Assembly: GCF_000178455.1 (NCBI RefSeq)
Contig: NZ_ADNU01000043.1
Coordinates: forward strand, 1 to 64,000
DNA length: 64,000 nucleotides
From: Brevibacterium mcbrellneri ATCC 49030
GTDB taxonomy: Bacteria > Actinomycetota > Actinomycetes > Actinomycetales > Brevibacteriaceae
Direction of reading: 5' to 3'
In this document: positions 7,632 through 14,377 of the stretch, piece after piece
How positions within the stretch are numbered: position 1 is the first letter of the stretch
Layout: each line of letters begins with the position of its first letter
Position numbers and translations under genes: made by a program
The notes under the pieces: model-generated
What the model was told of the DNA's origin: nothing
Database searches by the model: none
What the model saw: only the letters and a program-made list of their open reading frames with translations

Positions 7632-8714
7632 TCAAAACTTTTGATGCCGAGCTTTATCGACACGGCCCGCGACTACTTGGGCAGTGTGTTTGGCAAAGGG
7701 CCCAACACCCATCAGCGTTGCTGAGCCGTCCCCGGTCCAGTTGCCGTAACCGACCAGATGCAGATTCTGCACCGCAGGTTCGCGGCCACGCATGAGGTGC
7801 CGGAATGGGCCGAGAGCCGGACGGAAACCAGTGCACCAAATCAGGTGGTCGTGGTCGAGCTCGCTCAAGCTATCGAAGATGGGGGTAGCGCTGAGCTGAC
7901 CGGAGTTGCGGAGCTCACGTAAATGAGGAAGCGCGACAATGTCCCCGAGGTTCGGTCCGGAATCGCCGCCGAGAATCCGGCGGCGGCTGCGCAGAAAGAG
8001 ATCGCGGCCATCGACATCGTCAGGCATCCAGCGCGGTTGCTCACGTGTGAACCATGTGACCTCCGACCTCCCAATGAGGTCTGCGGCGATCTGGGCACCC
8101 GAGTTCGCCCCGCCGACCACCGCGACTTTCGCGCCGCGGAATGGTTCGGGACCAGGGTAGGTCGACGAGTGCCACTGGCGTCCCTGGAAGGTGCCGGGAT
8201 AGTGGGGCACGAAGGGCGCGGACCACGTGCCGGTAGCCGCGATAACGTGTTCCGCTGTGAATTGACCGACGCTCGTACTGAGGTAGAACATCCCTTCCTC
8301 ATGGGACACGCTGTGAACGTGCACTGGGCGCCTAACCGGGAGGTCATAGCGTTTTTCGTAGTTTTCCAGATAGTCGATTACATGGCTTGCCGGCGGGTAC
8401 CCCGGGTACCGCGGCATAGGCCAGCCGGGCAGATTGGAGAACTCCGCGGCGGAGAAAAGCGTCAGTGAAGGCCACGTGTGCAACCACGCTCCACCGGGTT
8501 CCTCTTGGTTGTCTAGGACCAAGAAGTCCACTTTGAAGCGCCGCAAGTAGTACGACGTGGCTAGGCCGGACTGGCCACCACCGACGACGATGGCAGTGTG
8601 ATGCTCCGTGGCGCTTCTCACCTCACCGGGCACATGCCCGCCCAGTCGTGTCTCGGCGAGCTCACCAACGGGAGGGAGCTTGTCAATGGTATTCAACAAT
8701 CTCCGCCTCAGCAC
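7632..8714 (-). CDS. arsO: ArsO-like flavin-dependent monooxygenase
   Basis: The core matches the ArsO/YhiN-like flavin monooxygenases of arsenic operons: FAD loop VVGGGQSGLA, then LFSAAEFSNLPG and PRYPGYPPASHVIDYL, ATGTWSAPF, a second nucleotide-binding loop VVGGANSGAQIA, the TRE-x-PRWMPDDVDGRDLF segment and WCTGFRPAL. The start is uncertain: the frame opens at 8714, but a GTG at 8621 (VRSATEHHTA) gives a more usual N-terminus. It converges on cadA. ArsO is linked to arsenic resistance, though no other ars gene is present here, so its current substrate is unclear. Confidence 0.75.
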   Translation of the reverse strand: MLRRRLLNTIDKLPPVGELAETRLGGHVPGEVRSATEHHTAIVVGGGQSGLATSYYLRRFKVDFLVLDNQEEPGGAWLHTWPSLTLFSAAEFSNLPGWPMPRYPGYPPASHVIDYLENYEKRYDLPVRRPVHVHSVSHEEGMFYLSTSVGQFTAEHVIAATGTWSAPFVPHYPGTFQGRQWHSSTYPGPEPFRGAKVAVVGGANSGAQIAADLIGRSEVTWFTREQPRWMPDDVDGRDLFLRSRRRILGGDSGPNLGDIVALPHLRELRNSGQLSATPIFDSLSELDHDHLIWCTGFRPALGPFRHLMRGREPAVQNLHLVGYGNWTGDGSATLMGVGPFAKHTAQVVAGRVDKARHQKF

Positions 8715-8720
8715 CCTGCG

Positions 8721-8750
8721 TTACACGTTGAACTTGAACTCCACGGCATC
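8721..8750 (-). repeat. ychF 3'-end remnant 2 (about 30 bp)
   Basis: The minus strand reads DAVEFKFNV-stop, matching the terminal codons of ychF (DVVEFRFNV-stop). Homology stops at about 8750. It is followed by the arsO frame in the same direction and preceded by the LLM remnant, so it marks a second insertion boundary. Confidence 0.6.
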
Positions 8751-8802
8751 TCGTTGCAAAGTTACTCCCTCTCGTTAACACCATCAAAAGGAGTGTTATC
8801 CA

Positions 8803-9050
8803 ATGAAAGCGTTCGGCCTCTTAAGCTCCGGGCATTACGCTTTCGGCAGCTAGCGCGGGCGATCTGCGGAAAAGATCGCCAAGACTCATCTGGAGATCAC
8901 CCAGGCTGCGGACGAAATCGGCGTGAACAACGCGTCCTTCCGAGTCCACCACTTCGCGCTGCAGGCCTCCGCCACGATGCCGCTGCTGTGTGCTGTCTCG
9001 GCCACCACCAATCACATCGAGGTGGGCACCGGGGTCATCGACATGCGCTA
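8803..9050 (+). pseudogene. LLM-class oxidoreductase, 5' fragment with internal stop
   Basis: A good ribosome binding site (AAAAGGAG) precedes the ATG at 8803, which opens the typical family N-terminus MKAFGLLSSGHYAFGS. An in-frame TAG at 8851 interrupts it. The same frame then continues AEKIAKTHLEITQAADEIGV through VGTGVIDMR and ends at a TAG at 9049, where homology to the other copy also stops. Over about 195 bp it is roughly 90% identical to 4248-4443. It is a dead remnant, doubly truncated, lying directly before merR. Confidence 0.8.
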
Positions 9051-9094
9051 GCGCATATCGGGGTTGTAGCGTTTGAGTCATTGACTCCCGTCGT

Positions 9095-9484
9095 CTACAA
9101 GTACCTACACACTTGATCGGTGCTGCACGTTTCAGGGTCCGGGTGCGCGGCGTCCTGTCTGAGATCCGCGATAGTGTCGCGTAGCACGGAGAGCTGCGCG
9201 ATCTGCTGCTCGATCTCAGCGAGGCGCACGTCAAGCAGGTCGCGCACGTGCTCGCAGGGCGCATGGCCGCCGTCGCGGATGTCGAGGATCTGGCGGATCT
9301 GGGCGAGGGTGAGGCCCGCGGCCTGGCCGCGGTGGACGAAATCGATCCGAGCGACCATCTCGGGCGCATAGTCGCGGTATCCGGACGGCGTGCGCTCGGT
9401 CGGGGGCAGAAGGCCCTGTTCCTCGTAGAAGCGAAGGGTCTTCGCGGTAGTGCCCGCCCTCTCGGCGAGTTCTCCGATCCGCAT
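9095..9484 (-). CDS. merR: MerR-type mercury-responsive regulator
   Basis: 129 residues: N-terminal MRIGELAERAGTTAKTLRFYEEQGLL is the MerR winged-HTH signature, followed by the YRDY wing and a long coiled-coil dimer helix (LDVRLAEIEQQIAQLSVLRDTI). Cysteines in GHAPCEH, PETC and QVC lie where MerR-family Hg/metal ligands occur. It is divergent from merA, with the shared control region at 9509-9540 between them. In MerR systems the protein represses when apo and activates by DNA distortion when Hg(II) is bound. Specificity for mercury rests mainly on the neighbouring reductase. Confidence 0.87.
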   Translation of the reverse strand: MRIGELAERAGTTAKTLRFYEEQGLLPPTERTPSGYRDYAPEMVARIDFVHRGQAAGLTLAQIRQILDIRDGGHAPCEHVRDLLDVRLAEIEQQIAQLSVLRDTIADLRQDAAHPDPETCSTDQVCRYL

Positions 9485-9508
9485 TGCTGTCTCCCTCCGT
9501 GGCCGCGC

Positions 9509-9540
9509 TTGACCTTCCCCTGCACTGGAAGGTCCAGTAT
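9509..9540 (+). promoter_or_regulatory. merA promoter with MerR operator
   Basis: A -35-like TTGACC (9509-9514) and a -10-like CAGTAT (9535-9540) are separated by 20 bp, the overlong spacing typical of MerR-controlled promoters. A perfect 8-bp inverted repeat GACCTTCC/GGAAGGTC (9511-9518 and 9527-9534) lies between and overlaps them, with an 8-bp centre. It lies between the divergent merR and merA genes. Confidence 0.8.
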
Positions 9541-9582
9541 GGCTGAGACAGAGCAGAAAGCCAAGAGTTGACAGGAGCAGCG

Positions 9583-11004
9583 ATGCCTACGAAGTACGAT
9601 CTCGCCATCATCGGATCGGGAGGCGGCGCGTTCGCCGCTGCGATCCGCGCCAGCACGCTCGGGAAGTCGGTGGTGATGATCGAGCGAGGGACGCTCGGCG
9701 GCACCTGCGTGAACACGGGCTGCGTCCCGTCGAAGGCGCTCATCGCCGCGGCCGGCGCGCGGCACGTCGCCGTCGACGCCGCAACCCGGTTCCCCGGGAT
9801 CGCGACGACGGCGGATCCCGTCGACATGCCCGCGCTGATCGCTGGGAAGCAAGCGTTGGTGGAGTCGCTGCGCGGCGAGAAGTACGCCGACGTCGCCGAC
9901 TCCTACGGCTGGCAGGTCCTTCGCGGCGACGCCTCGTTCGTGGGCACCCCTGATGCGCCGGTTCTCGATGTTGCCAGAGCCGACGGAAGCGTCGAGACCA
10001 TCGAGGCCCACCACTACCTGGTCGCGACTGGTTCTCGCCCGTGGGCACCGCCGATCGACGGCCTGGAGGAGACCGGATACCTGACCTCGACCACGGCGAT
10101 GGAGCTGACGGAGGTCCCCGAGTCGCTGCTGGTGCTCGGCGGCGGCTACGTCGCCCTGGAGCAGGCGCAGCTGTTCGCCCGCCTCGGTTCGCAGGTCACG
10201 CTGCTCGTGCGGTCTCGGCTCGCCTCGAAGGAGGAGCCGGAGGTGTCGAAGGCGCTCCAGGAGGTGTTCGCCGACGAGGGCATCCGCGTCGTCAGCCGCG
10301 CAGTGCCCACCCGGGTCTCCCGCGGCACGGGAGGCGAGGCCGTCGTGACCGCCGCCGTGTCCGGCGGCTCGCAGGAGTTTCGCGCCGACCAGGTCCTGGT
10401 CGCCCTCGGACGCCGTCCCGTCACCGATGGCCTGAACCTCGATGCGGTCGGGGTGAATACCGGAGACTCCGGCGAGGTGGTCGTCTCCGACCGGCTGCAG
10501 TCCTCGAACCCGCGGATCTGGGCCGCGGGCGACGTGACCGGGCACCCCGAGTTCGTCTACGTCGCCGCCCACCACGGCACCCTCGTCGCCGAGAACGCGT
10601 TCGCCGACGCCGACCGGTCCGTCGACTACGCCCGCCTGCCGCGGGTGACGTTCACCGGGCCCGCGATCGGCGCGGTCGGGATGACCGAGAAGGACGTCCT
10701 CGCTGCGGGGATCCGCTGCGACTGCCGCGTCCTGCCCCTGCACCACGTGCCCCGCGCCTTGGTGAACCGCGACACCCGAGGGTTCATCAAGATCGTCGTG
10801 AACGCCGAGACGTACGAGATCCTCGGCCTGACCGCCGTCGCCAAGGACGCCGGGGAGCTCGCCGCCGCAGGCGTCCACGTGCTCGGCAGGACCGTCGCCG
10901 AGGTCGCCAACGCCTGGGCCCCCTACCTGACCATGGCCGAGGGCATCCGGATCGCCGCGAAGGCCTTCACCACCGACCCGTCGCTGCTGTCGTGCTGCGC
11001 ATGA
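9583..11004 (+). CDS. merA: Mercuric reductase
   Basis: 473 residues from the ATG at 9583, chosen because AGGAG sits 5 bp ahead; the TTG at 9568 is less likely. It reduces Hg(II) to Hg(0) with NADPH. Visible: FAD loop IIGSGGGAFAAA, redox disulfide GTCVNTGCVPSK, NAD(P) loop VLGGGYVALEQAQ, GDVTGHPEFVYVAAHHG, the dimerisation domain, and the diagnostic C-terminal vicinal cysteines SLLSCCA that pass Hg(II) to the active site. The N-terminal NmerA/HMA domain is absent, as in many actinobacterial MerA. The gene is clearly G+C-richer than the flanking chromosome. Confidence 0.95.
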   Translation: MPTKYDLAIIGSGGGAFAAAIRASTLGKSVVMIERGTLGGTCVNTGCVPSKALIAAAGARHVAVDAATRFPGIATTADPVDMPALIAGKQALVESLRGEKYADVADSYGWQVLRGDASFVGTPDAPVLDVARADGSVETIEAHHYLVATGSRPWAPPIDGLEETGYLTSTTAMELTEVPESLLVLGGGYVALEQAQLFARLGSQVTLLVRSRLASKEEPEVSKALQEVFADEGIRVVSRAVPTRVSRGTGGEAVVTAAVSGGSQEFRADQVLVALGRRPVTDGLNLDAVGVNTGDSGEVVVSDRLQSSNPRIWAAGDVTGHPEFVYVAAHHGTLVAENAFADADRSVDYARLPRVTFTGPAIGAVGMTEKDVLAAGIRCDCRVLPLHHVPRALVNRDTRGFIKIVVNAETYEILGLTAVAKDAGELAAAGVHVLGRTVAEVANAWAPYLTMAEGIRIAAKAFTTDPSLLSCCA

Positions 11005-11053
11005 ACGGCAACGCAGGCAATCGGGGAGATCTCATCCTGAAGAGATGCAGACG

Positions 11054-11221
11054 ATGAGCGCCGATCAGGACCGCGACGAAGGGCGCGCCGGTCCCGTCGT
11101 CGCTGCAGGGACCGGGCTGCTCTTGCTGGCATGCTGCGCGCTTCCGTCGCTGCTCTGCTGCGGCCTGCCGTTCATCGCGGCGGGCGGAGCGGGAAGGAAT
11201 CGTCGAAGCGCGCAAGGATAG
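11054..11221 (+). CDS. Truncated Cys-rich membrane peptide, probable mer transport remnant
   Basis: 55 codons. The peptide has a hydrophobic core with two vicinal cysteine pairs (LLLLACCALPSLLCCGLPF), reminiscent of the first helices of small mercury-transport proteins placed after merA. The tail AGRNRRSAQG is not membrane-like and coincides with the start of an unrelated coding fragment, so the gene appears cut short by recombination near 11190. Function, if any, is unproven. Confidence 0.5.
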   Translation: MSADQDRDEGRAGPVVAAGTGLLLLACCALPSLLCCGLPFIAAGGAGRNRRSAQG

Positions 11222-11618
11222 ATTGGAATCGACCACCCGCCGTTTGCTCGCGATGGATTCAGCCATCCGCGATGCAGCCAAACTGAGCAATCAGGTCTGG
11301 GTGACCAGCCCGATTCGCGCACACCACATCACCGCACACGCGAACAGTATTCACGACATCATCAACGCGTTCGCGCAGCATGTGCGGATGAATGTGGAGG
11401 ATGCGGAACGTCTCCAGGTCCAGGGCCGGCGTCAATCTGTGATGTCGCGAGCGGGAGACACGGTCAATGCTGCGAATCGCGCCCGTCAGTCTGCGGTGGA
11501 ACAGGCGCAGAAGGCCACCGAGAAAATTCGCGACATGAACGAAGACCGGCTGCTTGCGAAGGCCGCTGAAATCGAAGCCCGACGGGAGAAGGAGGAGCAA
11601 AAAGCGTTACGAGGATAA
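11190..11618 (+). pseudogene. 3' fragment of an unrecognised coiled-coil protein
   Basis: The frame (first start TTG at 11223, open upstream to about the break) encodes 131 residues, mostly charged helix: EARKDRLESTTRRLLAMD, then a middle NQVWVTSPIRAHHITAHANS, then a repetitive coiled coil rich in A, E, K and R (NRARQSAVEQAQKATEKIRD). No family is recognised. Because coding-like sequence (REGIVEARKDR) continues upstream of any start into the mer remnant, it looks like the 3' end of a larger gene joined to the mer segment. Confidence 0.4.
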
Positions 11619-11703
11619 TACTGAGGCTGGATCCCGGCCGTCGCGACGCGGTCTCCGCTTCCGCCGAGACGAGAAAGGGTTGTGGGCACCTAGGCTGGGC
11701 GGC

Positions 11704-12096
11704 ATGAACGACCTGACCATAGCACCCGGCCCGGGGATCCCCGACGGTGCGGTCATCGCCGCCGCCGATCTCGCGGAGCGTTTCGCGAAATCGTCGGCTC
11801 CAGGCGGCCAGGGCGTCAACACGACGGACGGCAAAGTCCAGCTTTCCATCGATGTCGCCGAATACGCATCGCTTACCGACGCCCAGCGTCACCGTATCTC
11901 GCGCAACCTCGAGCACCGCCTAGACGGCTCCGTCTTTACCGTGACTGCGTCGACTCAGCGGTCTGTGTTTCGCTCCTGGTCCCCTCGCTTGCACCTGCGA
12001 CACAGTCTCGTGCCCCCGGGCCGTAGCATTCGGGGGAGCACAATAGCCCCAGTCCTCATCACGTCCCGGGATCAAAGAGTTCATCGCAGAGGTTAA
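11704..12096 (+). pseudogene. arfB: Peptide-release factor ArfB-like, C-terminally truncated
   Basis: From the ATG at 11704 the protein begins MNDLTIAPGPGIPDGAVIAA and contains the catalytic GGQ in SSAPGGQGVNTTDGKVQLSID, then HRLDGSVFTVTASTQRS. This is the ArfB/YaeJ domain that hydrolyses peptidyl-tRNA on stalled ribosomes. After TQRS (about 11960) the sequence changes to SVFRSWSPRLHLRHS and onward, which is unrelated. The lysine/arginine-rich tail that normally inserts in the empty mRNA channel is missing, so rescue activity is probably lost. It ends 3 bp from the ychF stop, facing it. Confidence 0.75.
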
Positions 12097-12099
12097 GCA

Positions 12100-13185
12100 C
12101 TACACGTTAAACCGGAACTCGACCACGTCGCCGTCGGCCATAACGTAGTCCTTGCCTTCCATACGGACCTTGCCAGCGGCCTTCGCCTCGGCCATCGAAC
12201 CCAGCTCATCCAGGTCCTCAAACGAGACGATCTCAGCCTTAATAAAGCCCTTCTGGAAGTCCGTGTGAATGACACCTGCCGCCTCGGGAGCGGTCCACCC
12301 CTTACGGATAGTCCACGCACGAGCCTCCTTAGGGCCCGCCGTCAGGTAGGTCTGCAAGCCCAGCGTGTCGAAACCAACCCTGGCCAGCTTGTCCAAACCA
12401 GGCTCATCCTGGCCGGTGGATTCGAGCATTTCGGCGGCTTCTTCCGGATCAAGCTCAATGAGCTCAGCTTCGAACTTCGCGTCCAAGAAAATCGCCTCAG
12501 CTGGCGCTACGAGTTCGCGCATCTTCGACTGCATAGCTTCGTCGGCCAGCCCGTCCTCATCAGTGTTAAACACGTAGATGAACGGCTTGGCAGTCATGAG
12601 CTGCAGTTCCTTGAGCTGGTCGACATCGATACCAGCCTTCTCTGCCCCCTGGAACAGCGTGGTGCCACCTTCCAGCAGCTCCTTCGCCTGGTCCATTGCT
12701 GCCAGGACATCCGGCTCCACAGCCTTACGCTTCACCTCTTTTTCAATCCGAGGTCGTGCGTTCTCCAGAGTCTGCAAGTCCGCAAGGATAAGTTCGGTCG
12801 AAATCGTGTCCATGTCGCCAGCGGGGTCTTTCGAACCCTCTACGCGCGTCACATCGGGGTCGCTAAACGCACGGGTCACCTGGCAGATCGCGTCAGCCTC
12901 GCGGATGTTGGCCAGGAACTTGTTCCCCAGCCCTTCACCCTCAGACGCGCCCTTCACAATGCCAGCAATATCAACGAAGCTCACGGTTGCAGGCAGGATC
13001 TTCTCTGAGCCAAAGATCTCAGCCAACCGGTTCAGTCGCGGGTCCGGGAGCGGAACCACACCCACGTTGGGGTCGATCGTCGCAAACGGGTAGTTCGCTG
13101 CGAGTACTTCAGCACGGGTCAAAGCGTTAAACATGGTCGACTTACCCACATTGGGGAGTCCCACAATTCCAATAGTTAAAGCCAC
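12100..13185 (-). CDS. ychF: Redox-regulated ATPase YchF (Obg-family)
   Basis: 361 residues from the GTG at 13185, giving MALTIGIVGLPNVGKSTMFN, the universal YchF N-terminus; the longer frame to 13266 adds junk. The P-loop GLPNVGKST is at about 9-17, followed by the G2/G3 region (FVDIAG), NTDE (NxxE, the G4 change that favours ATP), and the C-terminal TGS-like domain with TYLTAGPKEARAWTIRKG ending DVVEFRFNV. YchF binds ribosomes and the proteasome or stress partners. Its 3' end is the reference for three downstream remnants in this window. It lies 28 bp after jetD on the same strand. Confidence 0.97.
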   Translation of the reverse strand: MALTIGIVGLPNVGKSTMFNALTRAEVLAANYPFATIDPNVGVVPLPDPRLNRLAEIFGSEKILPATVSFVDIAGIVKGASEGEGLGNKFLANIREADAICQVTRAFSDPDVTRVEGSKDPAGDMDTISTELILADLQTLENARPRIEKEVKRKAVEPDVLAAMDQAKELLEGGTTLFQGAEKAGIDVDQLKELQLMTAKPFIYVFNTDEDGLADEAMQSKMRELVAPAEAIFLDAKFEAELIELDPEEAAEMLESTGQDEPGLDKLARVGFDTLGLQTYLTAGPKEARAWTIRKGWTAPEAAGVIHTDFQKGFIKAEIVSFEDLDELGSMAEAKAAGKVRMEGKDYVMADGDVVEFRFNV

Positions 13186-13213
13186 GGGATGTAAGTCTAG
13201 TCGGTTGCGAACG

Positions 13214-14377
13214 CTAGGTTCTACCGCACTGGTCCAGCGCCCTTGGTGCGATGGCCTCGAGTGCATTTTTCCACGGGATTCTCTCCTGCTCCAAACGCAC
13301 GTTACCTTCCGCTCGCACCCGCGCTAACGCCCGCTCCTCCGAACTAGTCAACCCCGCAACCGACCCAGTATGCGGCTTCGGCTCCTCTACCCACAGGTCG
13401 CGGTGAGCCACGAGCGTCTCAACGTCCATAAGTATCGAAACCGCGCCCGGCACCTGTTTTCTAAACTTTGCGAGAATAGCGAACCCATGACTATCCAGGT
13501 CACCCCAGTACACCACGCGCGCATTGCGTAACCACGGAAGCCGCGCAAGCAGGTCCACAGAATAACCGCCACCATGAATCACAACAGCTCCGGCACACCT
13601 CGGCATCGACAGCACCGACTCCAAGTTCTCAAACACGAACACTGTCTCCGGCTCAATCTCCATGCACGCTAACTCGTCAACGGGAGCCGTGACATCGCAT
13701 AACGCCTCACACGGCGCGAGCTGAGGGTCCAAAAACCTCACGTGCAAACGAGGCTCCGGTTCAAGAACTGAAACGGCATCTTCCCTGCCATACGCCTTCA
13801 ACAAGGCCGTCACCGCGGTTTTGTGCGTAGAAAACCACTTCGAGTCAACACCGCGAATAGGTAACTGCCGAGGTCGCAGCTGCCCCACCGGGTTGTCCCC
13901 TAACCATGTGACGACTTCGAGGACCCGGCCGAAATCTTCGTCGTTTAAGCCCACGAGGCGCTGTCCGTTCGCACGTATGGCCCCGGCGACCGTAGCAGAA
14001 TCCCCGCACACCTCTCGAATACACGTAGCACGGTCTTTCATCCGCCTAAAACGCGACGCAGGTTCCCCACCAACAAAACGTGCAACGACCTCGGCGTCCT
14101 TCAACACAAACCGCACGGGCACACTTTGCCTACCTACCCGCGACCACGCCCGCTCTTCCCACGTCACAGCCCCCGCAAACTCAGGTTTATCACTCACGTG
14201 ACGCCACTGAACGACCCAGTCAATGGCCGCCTGCTGATCGACAATTGCCTGTTTTTCCGTGGGCGGGTGGAGGGCAAACTTGATAGGCAAAAAACTGTCA
14301 GGCGAAGCAACCCACCCGGACATGTTCCGTTGAAGACGCTCCCGCAAAGTGGACCGCGCTTCCTCAACTCCGCGCAT
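13214..14377 (-). CDS. jetD: Wadjet subunit JetD (DUF3322/DUF2220, Toprim nuclease)
   Basis: 387 residues from the ATG at 14377, which overlaps the jetC end by 14 bp. The N-terminal DUF3322 half (ALHPPTEKQAIVDQQAAIDWV and WSRVGRQSVPVRF) is followed by a DUF2220/Toprim half with FVFENLESVL and YWGDLDSHGFAIL, the acidic metal-binding motif of the topoisomerase-VI-like fold. In type I Wadjet, JetD cleaves plasmid DNA after loop extrusion by JetABC. As last gene of the operon it sits 28 bp upstream of ychF, in the same direction. Confidence 0.93.
   Translation of the reverse strand: MRGVEEARSTLRERLQRNMSGWVASPDSFLPIKFALHPPTEKQAIVDQQAAIDWVVQWRHVSDKPEFAGAVTWEERAWSRVGRQSVPVRFVLKDAEVVARFVGGEPASRFRRMKDRATCIREVCGDSATVAGAIRANGQRLVGLNDEDFGRVLEVVTWLGDNPVGQLRPRQLPIRGVDSKWFSTHKTAVTALLKAYGREDAVSVLEPEPRLHVRFLDPQLAPCEALCDVTAPVDELACMEIEPETVFVFENLESVLSMPRCAGAVVIHGGGYSVDLLARLPWLRNARVVYWGDLDSHGFAILAKFRKQVPGAVSILMDVETLVAHRDLWVEEPKPHTGSVAGLTSSEERALARVRAEGNVRLEQERIPWKNALEAIAPRALDQCGRT

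Noticed and set aside
8821-10878. Long minus-strand open frame of 685 codons across merR and merA
   Set aside because: It is a high-G+C shadow of merA. Its sequence is low in complexity (runs of Gly, Arg, His and Asp) and matches no family, while the plus strand encodes an unmistakable mercuric reductase.
10041-11057. Plus-strand frame of 338 codons inside merA
   Set aside because: Arg/Pro-rich translation in a shifted frame of merA, with no motif; it is an artefact of high G+C.
1-13185. Integrase, transposase or insertion sequence with terminal inverted repeats in the accretion zone
   Set aside because: I searched the frames for recombinase motifs and the block edges for inverted repeats and found none, so the insertion mechanism is left open.
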